Assembly (NCBI GenBank): GCA_021014945.1
Contig: MU266436.1
Coordinates: 1-64,000 of the forward strand
From: Leucogyrophana mollusca
Taxonomy: Eukaryota > Basidiomycota > Agaricomycetes > Boletales
Direction: 5' to 3'
DNA: 64,000 nt
The number at the start of each line of letters is the position of its first letter. The stretch's first letter is position 1. Of the stretch, positions 21,467-33,622 are shown one piece after another. Position numbers and translations under genes: made by a program. The notes under the pieces were generated by a model that had not been told where the DNA came from, searched no databases, and worked only from the letters and a program-made list of their open reading frames with translations.

Positions 21467-24400
21467 CTGGAAAACGAATCAGCAGTGCATAGACACGTCA
21501 CGCTCAAAGTAACTGACAGTAGGACGACCCTGTCAAAAGTGTCGAGAGAGCGGCCAGCTGGTCGTCCGTGAACCGCCGAGAATCTTCGTGCCAGGTGTCT
21601 TGGTGCGTTTTCCTGAAGTTGCTGGCGCACTTGTGAATGGTGGTAGAGATAGGGATCTGTCAGACGACCGATCAGTATCTCCAGAGAAATATAGTGCACG
21701 AGCAAATACCCACGGGGTCGTATGCGTGCTCCAACATCACCGTGGTGAGCAGTGCTGGCATCCACTTTTCTATAGTATATGGGAAGCTGTCGATAAGGGC
21801 ACATATTCCGATAATTGCGGCGTGTCGTTGGCGGATTGCGGCGTTGTACACAGGTGAGTTACGATCGGGAATAGGGCTTTTCTTGGCTAGTTTGACGAAA
21901 CGATCCTAACCAAGAGTTTCAGTACTCGTGCGGGCAAAGCATCTTTGGATGTACCTTCAAAGTGATGACACTCCGCCTTGGTGAAAGACGAAGAATCCCC
22001 GAGAGTGTCCTGGAATGGCTTTAGATACCCATATCCAACAAAGATGTTGTTTTTGTTCCTTACGTTCCGACCATTTCACGTACTTCCACCACCTCGTCGT
22101 CTAAGGATTTGCATAGAACCTATGAAGAGATATCAGAATTACATGCAGTACGTCAAAAGTCTTCACCGACATCTAATATTTCAACGACTTTGGCTTCACT
22201 GATGAGAGGAAGCTGGCGGAAATACAAAACTAGGCTCCAACATCAATAGCATTGCATCAATTAAGGGGAGGAAACGGACCTTGCAGGATGGGTAAGGCCT
22301 TCAGCCTCACTTTCCAAGACTACCCAAGAATTAGTATCCCACGCAAAAGCATAAGCAACTACTTACGGAGGATTTCTGGATTGCCGTGAATGTAGCTTCA
22401 AGTAACGACCCTATGAGTGAACGTGGCGGCGTGACTCCACACATGCGCACAAGCAATGTATTGGCGCGGCGCGCAAGCTCCTCATTGTCGCTCACTAGAA
22501 AAGCACAATGCACACTCAACCTACATTAATGGTATTATGGAAGGATGGAATACCTTCGGTAAAACGGAATAACTCAGGCTGCCACAAGCGTTAGTTATGC
22601 TCCAGAACCACACAGTAGCTCACCAAGAGAGGGAGAATGTAGTCAAAGGCACCCATGGCCTGCGTGTCGTGGATCATCGAGAATAACCATCTGCATACCG
22701 CGATGCCAACTCTGGAAACAAATGATGGGAGTCAACAGGCCGGAGAAAGACTCATAATCACAGGACTACCTGTCGTATGTGGACTGGAAGGCACGCACTC
22801 CGGGCAGACGCTCTTCCCTCCAAGTTTCGAAGTTGGCTACAAGCTCATGGACGCGATCAATGAAAAAAGTGCCACGTATACCCATGATGTCGTGATCAAC
22901 TGAAGAGGTTCGACACTCCTTGACAAAGACCTCTGCGAGAGGCACTGATGGTTTCGGTTGCCACTGTCCAGGAAAAAGTTTAGCGACAGACTGGTGTGGT
23001 GGCTGTGACTTACCTTGATCTTGGTACAAAATGCCAGCATTTCTCCTACATGAGCACGAACCTTGAAAGAACACAATGAGCTATGTCGAGGATACCAAAC
23101 AATTTGACGCATACATCATCATGCTCGCTGTGCAGCTCTGGCCAGAAGCGCTCCAGTGAGCCGTCAACCCACGCCGAGAACTTCCAGCCCATTTGCGAAT
23201 AGAATGCTCGGAACAGCGCGAGGACTTTGACCGAGTCAAATGATGACTGGCTGTTGTAATCCATGGTGAGAAATTGATCCACAAGGTGATCTACAAGAGG
23301 TTGCAAGCGACGAGGATCCTTGCGATAGAATAGGTACTGGAGAGTCGTGAGTAAATGCAGTTATGCTTAGTAGATTTTTAGTACCTCTAAGAAAGACGTC
23401 CAGATTGACAGTGTTTCCGTTTTCATAGTCTGACCGAGTGTCTTCTTGATGTGAGGAGAGAACCACTCCCAAACACGATTTTGAGCTTCCTTTCTCCAGT
23501 GCTTGGAACCTGCGCGAGTATTGAATTGGCGGCCGGTGCTGAACAGTAGCACCATGTTGCTTACCATTGAGAATACCCGCCAGTAACTCAGCTGCGGCAC
23601 GCTGTTTGTTCTTGTCGCTGTCCGCCAAAAAATCCTCTACCATGGGCTTCAGCACCTCGAACGGCTCATTTTCAAGTAATTGAACTGCAGAGGGTTTATC
23701 AGTTTTATGTAGAGGTGACGTGGGGTGGGCATACAGATGGATTTCACGCATGATATGTGGTCCTGGACCACTACAGTCTCGTGATTCTCTTCCGCAAAAT
23801 GTGTGGTGAGCTTTTTCCAGAAATTTGCATCCAGGGCTATCTCGCGCACACATGCAACAGTACTTTCGCTCACCTTCTCCCAAACAAAAGTGGGAGTTGT
23901 GAGCTGGGGTTGAGCACAGAAAGTGGTCTCCGGACTCCATGCTATCCAGCCTTGCAGCATTTCGTCGAGATAGACACTACTATAAGTATTAGCAGGATGT
24001 CTACCAAACAAAAAACAACCTTACGGTTCATTCCCCAGCTCATTTAGCGGCGTTTGCAACTTGTAGCTCTCTGTGACTTTGACAGTGAAAGGATGCGAAG
24101 GCCGAATGGGGATGGTGCGTTTCAAAGGGTTATGAGGCGCTCCCAATGCCAGTGCAGCAGGGTCGCGACAGTAAGTTCGCAGCTTGATGTACCTCAAAGC
24201 TTTCATAACGCCCCGCTGGGCATACTACACAACGATAATTCAGCCGTGCAGACAGTTTGACCAAATCATAACATCCTACATATCGCTACATAACCTCGTT
24301 AAGAATCTAAATATGCACGAGGAAGCGAACATAACGCACCATGTTTGGGTTGCTATCGTGCGATTTATCCATGAAAAGTCGAATGTGGGCTGCTGACGTT

Positions 24401-27400
24401 GGCATATCCCGCCGGAGAAGCGTTCGAAGGACTCTGACCGCCACGATAGCGTAGCGCCAGTGAGTTTTTTCGTCGTTTGCGACCCCGAGCACAGCAGCCG
24501 TCTGTGTGTGAATAATTAGATATAAAGTCAATCGGCTTCCAATCCATCGCGCACCGTGGCTTCGATGGCCTTATTCATGAGCTGGATTCGTTCGATACGC
24601 TTTGCTCGTGCTCGAAGCATGACATCATTGTAATCTTTACCTGAGTGGATGCAAACTTTAAGGGCATCTAATGCTTGCGCAATCCCGTCATTTTCAACCT
24701 CGTAAACCAGGTAGCAAGGCTCGAGAAAGCTTTGAAGACCTAGTGGTACGGCTGGAGTCATAGGGGCCCTAATTATACCGGGGCTTCACTCACCATTGTC
24801 AGTGACCGCTGAGACGCAATTCTGTATCGAGGGCTAATTCTCTTGATCAACTTACTGCACTTGATCTATAGTGAAAAAAAAGCTACCTTCTCGTTGTGAC
24901 CACATGCCAGAAGTCGTGAAATATATTCTGTGGCCAACGTGGGCTCTGAGAGAATGATAAGAACCTGGCATACCAAGACGTCTGCCTTGAGAGACTAACC
25001 AGAGATTGCGAATCTTCCTGAAGGAAACATCAGCCCGACATCGAAGAGCAAAGGAAGAACACGTGCCAAAAGCCGAGGAATTGAGTGTCCAAAGAGCTCC
25101 CTTCATGCGATCGTCGTCTGTGCCAGGCTGAAGAGCCTTATAGAGCACGGGAAGAGCGCGAAGACGAATTCCGTCATAGACCTGTTGGGTTTACAGATAT
25201 AGCTTTGGTTCCCTTGAAGGGAGTCAGGGAAAATTTACAGTGGAAAGAGACTCCAGCAGCGATTGGCTAGATCTGGCGGGAAGAAGTCAATGATGCAGCA
25301 CGGCGTTGGAGCCCGAGAAATACCTACTGCCGAACTGCTCAGTGTTAGTCGCAATTCTATTTAACGACAAATCGAAAGCTTACCAGATGGATAGTGCCAC
25401 ATCGTCCATTCGACGACATCGCCCAAAAGGGTATTTTCTAGGGATCCCTGCGCCCGCTCAATCGAATTCCAACGTAACCGCGAGGAATGATAGAAACTTT
25501 CCCCTAGGATATTAGCGACTTGAAAATGGCGTAGGACAGGAAACTGACCGAGCTCGCCTCACTAAAACCGCCCTGGGCCAAATTTTTTGACCAGCATACT
25601 GACGGGAGACATTCATTTCCGAAGAATACTGGTCAGAGTTGACAGCATAACTGCAATTTGATGAGTACTGAAGGAACAAACTAGGAAGTGATCAAGCACC
25701 TGTCCCTATTATCACCGTACTCAAGCAAGTACGTTTGGATGGACGCTATCTAAAAGACGATAAAAAACCTGCGTTTGAAATAGCCAGAAGTTAGACTCTT
25801 ACCAGCATTTGCACTGCGTCAACAGTGTTTTCCTCGCCTTGCTGTTGCAAAGATCCCGAAGCTTTGTGGAGGAATTCGCCATATCGGCGCTTCAAACCTG
25901 AGATGTACCGGTAACGCTGGTCGCTCGGATCGGTCAAGCAGAACCCCGAATTCAACGGCTTAACCGACGCTATCATTTCAGGAATTTCGTTACTGCGGGC
26001 AACAGTCAAGGATAAAGATCATAACGAGTAGAGCCTATGACATACATGATATCACTCGTCATCGCCATCGAGTGTAGTATTTCAGGAGATATGATCTCCT
26101 TGAACAGCGTCGGTATTCCAGAAAATGCCTCGCGAACAAAGCTGAGATGGCTGTAGGCTTGAAGTCAGTGTATCGCACCGGAACGACATATCTAGAGACT
26201 GACCGACAAAAGTCATTGCGCCACACAGCATCCCGGTCAGCTGCAGCATTGATAAGAACCAGTCGGTTGATGTTTCGTCGAACGACTTACTGCTGTCCAA
26301 CAAGGTATTGAGTGCCACCAGGTTCGGTTCGACAATTTCTTTGAAGAGTTCCAGCGCGAAACTCAATTCCTCCTCGTTCGGCACATGCCAAGTAATCTGA
26401 GAGAGGCAATGGTAATGAGCGATGTACGGGCTATGCACATTGACGACATACTTCGACGTCTTCCGGTCGATATAACCTGCCCCAGTAGCGGTGGTGATTA
26501 TGCTGAAATTCTACGCCATTTCCAGTCAGTCAGGCGGACTTGGAGTCGTGAAAGCTCGAAAACCTTCTGATTTCCACTCGGAGGGATTCACAAACTTGTT
26601 TTCCGTGGGGTAAGTGTGAGTAAGTGTGATTAGTGCGCTAGATAACAGCTTCCCGCTCCACGAGAAACCACGCTTAGATAGCGCTTTATCCCGCAAGAGG
26701 CGGAAGAGGGACAATAACTGCTCCTTGTACCGTAGAAGCTTGGTGCCAAGTTAGCTGGGATACGTCCTGCATCGAAATGGTGCTTACCGCTTTGCCGTCG
26801 CTGAGGCACAGTTGCGTAAATACTTAACTTTAAGCAGACGGGGAGACTTACTTGTAGACAGACCCGCGTAGTATTGCAAGGTCTGAGCTATAAAGTTAGG
26901 CGGGTTGAACAATAAATGGACATAAAACGTACTCCAGTGCAACGTTGCGTCGGATGGAAGCGGAGTCGATGCTGCTGTTGTTCTTACAGAGCTGGCCCCA
27001 TGTTCAATTTCTGCACGAATGTTTTCTATACAGAAAGGCAAGAATTTGGCGAGGGTCTTCTCGGGATTGGCGTTGGCAACACATTCTACGAGCTGGTGAA
27101 TAGCTCTGACAGCGTTGGAGCGGACGTTGGTGCTGGCGTATTCATATATCAGGTTCAGAACCAGGTCAAACAGGGAGTCGGAGAGGTGAACGCAGATTTG
27201 ACTACAAGCACCTGTCACAGCGTCTACAACCTGAACTGTTGCACGTGTGGGTAGGATTAATGCACTGATCCATAAACCAACTTACCTTCGCTTGCACCAC
27301 CGGCACTGCCATTAGCACCCTCCTCTGGAAGATTTTCGAGCAACTGAATGACCCGCCGGATAAAATTGGCAACCCAGCTTGCAAAGCTAGCTGTGGTATC

Positions 27401-30007
27401 TTTCAACAAAGCGTTCTCCTCTGCTTGCGTGAGCGTGGGGTCCGTGAGTTCATCCAATCCGTTCAGGACAGTGATATTCCCGCTCAAATCTGCTGCGGAA
27501 TACGCGTCACTATCATCATATGAGGTGACGTCGCCGAACATAATGTACTGAGAGATCTCGGATAAAAAGGCTGTCGTACACAGCTATTCTCAAATTTCAG
27601 CTTAGAGCGCCAAGGTATGAGTGAGATGCTAGGCTCACCGTTTTCGTCGGGTCATTCTGAAATCGACATCATGAGAGTGGGGCATGAAGTTACCACAAAT
27701 CCACTTACAAGGTCAATCCCTGGGATAAGAAGTTGTAGGATTGTAATCAGATATTTTGCCCCCGGATAGTAAATTTCCCGGGAAACAATGCAGGGAACAA
27801 TAGCGCTCAGTGCTTTGATCACAGATAGTGTTCGCTGGGTCTGGGAAGAGACATCTAAATAACTGACTGGGCCAAGTTTTATAAGTACGCACTTCAACGA
27901 GGGCTTCTAAAGAAGGAATCGCTCGTTCCAGTATAGGCTCAAAGACAAGATCTGGCTCCATACAGCACATCGATTTCAGGGCGCTTTGTACGTTCGCAAC
28001 CGTGCCGGAATCTTGCGAGAATATCGCAAGCAGGACAACCGTCCTGAGGCTCTTGATAAGTTCTCGTTTCATCTCCCCCGTCAGACGACGGTTCTGCATC
28101 ACATGGTATGGGTAAGCTGTGTTCCTGGGTGCAAAGTAAAACATACTAGTGGTGTCTTGCAGTCGTCCCGCTGCTCCTCGTGCCAGCCTAAAGACCAATT
28201 CTGAATTAAAACAATTGCAAAGATAGGGTTCAAAAGGGGGGTTACGTTTGTTGAATTCATACACAACATATTTGATGAATGCGGTCAGCTGGAGCAGGGC
28301 CCTCAATCAGCAACCAGCGTAATGCAAATACCCTCTCCCGTGAAATAAGGGTAAATACGTACATCGGTGGTCCAATTACCTGAGTTGGTGGGATGAAAGA
28401 AGTGCTCGGTGGACGCGATGAGACGAGCGAGGGAATCCAAGGCTTTTGAGCCGGCGAGATATGTCTGGCCCTTGGATTGTCCCCATTTATGAAGCGGAAC
28501 TGTGAGGTAATCCCCAACAGATCCGTTAGGCACTCTTGGCGTGCTAACGCCCGAAGCTGTGGGTGTAAACATCGGTGAGGGCGCGCTGGACAACGGGGCA
28601 GGAGGGCCATCCTGCGCAATCGAATACACGATTATTCTCGCGAGAGATGCTGTTCAGGCCTGCATTAGACGAGCGCCAAATAGCAGTCGCGTTACTCACG
28701 GATCCGCCAATTTGCTTTCGGAAGCCGAGCAAGCTCAAAGCTCGATGACGTGTCGGCAGAGGGGCCAGTGGTGAGAGACCCGGCATCCTTCAAGGGTATT
28801 TCTACAGCGATATACGAAATTAGTCACGCGGGACTGATACTATCGCCGAAGGGTAGCCCACCCATTGACGCGAGGCATTTGCACATGATGAGGTGCCACT
28901 CGTGCTCAGTGAATATCCCTACATCTTTATATAGACCTGTCCAAGGTCGGCCGTCGTCAAGATCGGCTCTGCACCATGCTGGCCTACCCTCATCCTCGGA
29001 TTTTTCATCATCTGGGATGTCTTGGATCTTGGCTGGGTCACTGATTGTGGGGTCTACGTGCAGCTCGGCGAGACGTGCTAGGAACTGCAGCATCCTCTCA
29101 TCGTACATATAAGAGTTAATGGACTCCCATAAGCGACATAACGTAGGAAGGTACGATTGGGGATGTGTCAGAGGTAAGAATGTGAGAAGATAGTATTGGG
29201 AGGAAAGGATACTCTGTAGGTGGGGCGTCAATGAGACTGGAATGAAGACGAGTGTGGCATAACGTACGTCTAGTTTCGTCCCATTTATCCCTGGGACAAA
29301 GGTAGCCATGATATCATCAATGGCAGCTGGATGAAAGAACCTTCGAGCAACGTCGGCAATATAACCCATGCACCACGATAGCTGGCTATCACAGGAGTGG
29401 GTTCTCGAGCAGTTTCAGAAAATGACAGCCACCGACCTGTATTCGAACTGACGCCTCTTCAAAAACAAATCCTTGACAAGGATGTTATATACGGGCTTCC
29501 AAGGAAGCCTCATATCATCGATAGACAGCTTCTTCTTCGAACGGGTCAAATTAGACAGGCCATCCGCACAAACTGCCATAGCTTGCGTCGGCATTCCAGG
29601 AGTGGTGCTGACGTGAAAGTATAGTTTGGCCAGTCGTATCCGTTTCTCCTTAGGGATTGGGTACTTGAGCATGACCCAGCTATAAAAATTGCCATACATG
29701 AGCACTTGTGTGGCGTCGGAAGAAAGGATACATACTATGATAGCATAGTATCCCACTGGATGAGACCTGGCTCATAATCTTGAGCTTCGATGCACTGTGC
29801 TATACGCAGCAGAATGAAGTCAAGCATCTCCTGCATCTTCGTATTCGACTCGATTGAGTATGGGATGGATTTAGCATACGCTTTCAATTTCTGCATGTAG
29901 CGATCAGTCGCGTGATTGATGTCGTCCGGAATTGTGGGTTCGGAGGACCGGGGACCTGGATCGTCCAAAGACATCGTGGACATGTCGGGGAGAAGCATCT
30001 GGGTCAT
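21459..30007 (-). CDS. BLM10: Proteasome activator Blm10/PA200 (PSME4)
   Basis: Giant HEAT-repeat solenoid that caps the 20S proteasome and opens its gate; PA200 is known for ubiquitin-independent turnover of acetylated histones. The start is ATG at 30005-30007. Blocks recognised in order: KYPIPKEKRIRLAKLYF (29650), WCMGYIADVARRFFHP (29360), LLQLTAFIKYVVYEFNKRWH (28250), the mid-region signature ITILQLLIPGIDLNDPTKT (27720), QYIMFGDVTSYDDSD, WHVPNEEELSFALELF (26390), LYKALQPGTDDDRMKGALW (25130), HWRYAIVAVRVLRTLLRRDM (24450), ERLPGVRAFQSTYDR, VVEVREMVGTTLSGILRL, and the C-terminal block ending GSSYYA. The last two residues and the stop are completed by an 8-nt exon (21459-21466). At least 20 short introns occur; the protein is roughly 1,900-2,000 residues, the normal size. 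I found no frame break in the parts spliced. Confidence 0.96.
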
Positions 30008-30280
30008 TCAGGACGAAGGGAAAACAAGATACAGGTGTTTACTGCGTGGTGGTTAGAGGTAGAGAAAGTTATGACAGCGTGTGGCGCTTTGCGGCAAAGA
30101 TATGTACTAAAAGCTGCGACCATTAAAAATTGCGACCAGAATCATTTGATGATCTGACTTCAAACTCGGGCGGTGATTGTGATTATTATAATAAACACCG
30201 CGACCCGCGATTCATTTATGGTGCCCCCAGCGGCGTACACGGACAGTCATAGAGATGATCTGCAACGTCCAGCAATTGCC

Positions 30281-31295
30281 TTACTCCAGAGTCGAATTAT
30301 ACGCCGCATCTTGTAGTTCCTTAATAGCTTTCTCCCGCACCATCTCCCACACAGCGTTCCGCTGAGCCCTTGCATCACCCAAGCCTTCCCTTATCTCCTC
30401 CAGGCGCTCGACATACTCCCTCCCATCGTCTTGGAGTTCCCGAAGTGTCGCCAGTGATTTTTCCAGGCTATCCTGTTGCATCTCGGGAGACGTAAAGTGC
30501 GAGGGGTCAACAACAGGAGGACCGGTGTCGGGGAATGGAACCAGGAATAGTTTGTGAACAATTGGAGTAAGGTCAGGGGCACGCGCTATCCGACGCTCCT
30601 GCTCGTCTTCCTCGTTCGCGTTGTCATCTTCCTCCTCTCGTTTCGGTACTACGGTCTCTTCCCCAGGCCGGTTATCAGGATCCTCGCTAATGACTTGCCA
30701 AAGTCTTCCGAGCGCTCGCCGCATTGTAGCTTCCCCTTCTATCAGGCTATTGGTTGCATGTTCCAGTTCGTCCAGTAGACTAGACCGGAAAGAATGCGTT
30801 ACAGATTTGTCCATGACAAAAGACGCAAAGCTGAGATGCTGTGTAGCCGGGGGAGGATAAGGTGCCGCAAGAGGTGGCGATGGTGAGCGCAAGTGAGGGA
30901 GAACCGGGGGTGATGGAGAACGCGTCTCGTATGGAAGAAGACACTTTATACGTTTCCTGGCGCGTTCTTCTGCCTGATTTCATGCTCAGAAACATGGTTG
31001 CCAGATTAGCAGGGGCATTCATACCTCCCACTCGTCCATACCAGGGCCCCATGCCGCGATCTTTCCTTTGCGGACCCATCTTGAACCTTTTGTTGTCTTC
31101 CTACCCCAATTTCCCCCGTGAGTTCTCAGGTCAAACTCTTCACAGTCAGAGTCGAATCCTTGAGAAGGATAGTACCACGCATTATAATCGTTCAAAACGA
31201 ATAGACTGCGAACTTCAGCATCATCGTTTCTGAGCTGTCTCGCAAGCAGAGACTTACTTCGTGTCATCTAGTGCCCGTTTCTGCCCGTTGAACAT
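30281..31295 (-). CDS. Rxt2-like protein (putative Rpd3L complex subunit)
   Basis: Three exons. ATG at 31293-31295 (MFNGQKRALDDTK), intron, then NDDAEVRSLFVLNDY to MDEWE, an intron ending near 30970 (AATCAG), then AEERARKRIKCLLPYE to the stop at 30281-30283. The block RWVRKGKIAAWGPGMDEWE followed by a basic helix resembles the N-terminal domain of fungal Rxt2, a subunit of the Rpd3L histone deacetylase complex, as far as I recall the family. The later part is a helical LLDELEHATNSLIEGEATMR, an acidic EEEDDNANEEDEQE, and a C-terminal coiled coil (YVERLEEIREGLGDARAQRN). The name is moderate confidence; the gene itself is well supported. It lies 273 bp upstream of the BLM10 start, on the same strand. 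Confidence 0.7.
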
Positions 31296-31602
31296 GTCAA
31301 ACGTCGCGAGTGGATTACGCAGAATCTGTGTGTACCAATGGAAGCTGAACTCGGCACAATGCACACCAAAGACAGTTTCCCAAACGGTGTCGGCTATTGC
31401 CGATGAGTGACCGAGCCTGGTGCTGGGCCTATCTCAAGTCGATATGTTACTGGGAGAGAGCGGATTCATGATAATTATTAAGTGATGCATCTGTGGGTCT
31501 GTACGTGTGCATATTCTAAAGGCAGAAATAGAAATACAATGATAAAAAGAAACAAGTCACCCAGGTAATCATAGAGCACACGAGGAATAAAACCAGTGTC
31601 CA
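31296..31602. other. Intergenic, nothing recognised
   Basis: About 300 bp between the Rxt2-like start and the end of the decayed exonuclease. It should contain the Rxt2-like promoter. Confidence 0.4.
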
Positions 31603-32390
31603 TCAGCTGAAGCATTCTGCATGAATCGGTGAAGGCAGCGCGCACGGCCACGAGCCTGAATGTACAATTTCTTCCCAGAGGGTCTCGCATGACCGAAACA
31701 AGTCTATGGACGCACGGGCAATTTCCAACTTGTAGTCCCCGGATCAGCGCGATTGGACTGAAGCAAATGTCCGGCTTACTGGATGTTCATACCCTGCACC
31801 AATGTCGCGCTCCATGAAATGTTTTACGAGTACGCGTAGGGCGATAACACCATGGTATCGCAAGGTGCGCCGGAATGGGAGGAAAAGGGCAAGGTCCCGA
31901 GTATCGATTGCTGGATGGTTCAGACCCATGACCTTGGTGGTAATGAGGACCAAAATATGGATTACATATCACACAGTTCGTTACCGATAAGAAGTTCCAG
32001 ATGGCGTGCCCGACAATAATCTTGCCTTTGACTAATTCAGCCACGCTGGTTTGGACATGGTGAAAGAATGGAGCTCCAGGGGGGATGGATGTCAGAAATC
32101 GGTCTAGTTGACTCCCGGCAGACGTGAATTGGGTTCTCACCATGCATAAGGTCTGTGAACTGCAAGCCTGTCTCGGCGTGTCTATAGTCACATATCGGCT
32201 GACTGCCTAGATGTTAGAGTTTGGGTGGTAGGTTACTGGGGCAACTGACGTGGGTCGGACAAAGGTATCTAAAAGTATGTTACCTCTATAATCTGTGATG
32301 GACACACGGCTTTGGGTCTGAATCAACGATTTGAGAGCGAAAGTCCCAAGACATGACTCACGCAATCATAGGGACTTTATCTCTGGAAAT
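31603..32390 (-). pseudogene. Degenerate REX4/ISG20-like exonuclease
   Basis: Spliced minus-strand exons read SRVSITDYRGNILLDTFVRP, CDYRHAETGLQFTDLMH, VAELVKGKIIVGHAIWNFLS, GLNHPAIDTRDLALFLPF, LVKHFMERDIGAGYEHP and LEIARASIDLFRSCETLWEE, ending at the TGA at 31603-31605. The order and spacing match fungal REX4-type RNA exonucleases. However the Exo I DCEMVG block that should precede SRVSITDY is absent (upstream only RDKVPMI is seen before an intron), the Exo II Asp expected after HAxxN is Phe, and the Exo III Asp expected in the ExARA block is Ile. It is therefore a catalytically dead relic or a pseudogene. Splice sites still look usable, so a transcribed pseudoenzyme cannot be excluded. Confidence 0.65.
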
Positions 32391-32395
32391 CCCTG

Positions 32396-33450
32396 TTAAC
32401 ACCACCTGTGCAGCGACGGACACATATCTGGAGAAAGAGTAAGCAATGATCTGTATGCGCCGCATGAAAATCCACACCGTTGGGGTGAATTATATCTTGT
32501 TCTTCGATGCGCACTGTAGGAGTATGGTGCAACAAGCACCTCCTGATTAGTGGTAAGCGGAAAGACGTCGCAAGGTTTCGGAATCTGCATGTAATCATAG
32601 CGACCATAGATAAATGGACTATTGTGCCCCAGCATCTTATCCACGATGTTAGATTTGTCAGGACGATGCGGGCTGAACGCTGAGCTGGAGGCAATCGAGC
32701 CGCGCCAAGGTAGACCTGTATGGCATAGATAAGGGAGTGACTGTCATGTTTTGGCCAGGAACATTGACACTCCAATAAAAGGACAGATTACTCGATGTCA
32801 AATAGGTAGTAACTTGACCTGCAACATTTGGGTGAGAGTTTCCACATTGGTGCAGTCATCGGGATCGTAAGACTGTGGATGAGACCATCGATGAACACAA
32901 TCACTTCACTTTGCATTGGGGAGCAGGAAGGTCCCAGAAGAACTCGTCGGGTGGTGCGATTGAGTGGTTGGTTATTCGCCGGTGATTTGACCACTTTGTT
33001 CTGGGGAGCGATCTACATTGGGGACCATAATGTTACCAAGAATTTTCAGAGCATGGAGGTCCACATCCAGAGGCTTCGTGGCGTATAACCACGTAAACGT
33101 GTCAGCCGTATGGAATATAATGGAAGAGTGGTGCTGAGGGACTTCAGATAGCCTTCGGTTCCACCTTGGTTCGTATCTTCCTCGGGTCTGATAATGTACA
33201 CCGAGATCCAGATGCAGGAATAGATTCGCGATTGCCTCGTTATGTGTGTTACCGGTGTTGACTCGTTGTACGAGATGCCTGCACCGTGACAGTGCACGAT
33301 GGTGAGCGCCACGCGCGGTGGCCTACTAGTATTGGCTGTCTCTCGTGTTCTGGCAGTTCGGGTAGAGCCACAAGGAACGAAGGTGGAAAAATGGCCGTCC
33401 AGATGTCCACATCAGGTAGCCGGATTTGCGAGAAACAACTCTACATCTTA
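32396..33450 (-). pseudogene. Frameshifted unknown gene
   Basis: Strongly protein-like segments follow each other on the minus strand but in changing frames without splice sites between them: LPDVDIWTAIFPPSFLVALP (33400), YEPRWNRRLSEVPQHHSSII and DVDLHALKILGNIMVPNVDR (33000-33200), NHSIAPPDEFFWDLPAPQ (32950), HRWSHPQSYDPDDC (32870), SSNLSFYWSVNVPGQNMTV (32780), MLGHNSPFIYGRYDYMQIP (32600). Four or more frame changes are required, so I read it as a decayed gene. I do not recognise the family. The HCHGAGISYNES segment near 33290 may be part of it. It abuts the ruined exonuclease, suggesting that this whole 2-kb patch has lost selection. Confidence 0.55.
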
Positions 33451-33622
33451 ACATCCACTGATCACAACATCGCGGACGCCTTCATCGAAGGTGATAAAGC
33501 CCAGATACGTTAGATCTATAACTACCTACGTACAAGCACAACGGTCATTTGAGAATGATGATTATACGTTTGCTCTTGTAATTGACCTCATCTCTACTAG
33601 AGGTCTACTTCCATGCTTAGCG

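Noticed and set aside
21400..21804. 134-codon minus-strand frame at the BLM10 3' end
   Set aside because: It reads through two introns of BLM10; the conserved C-terminus requires splicing at both.
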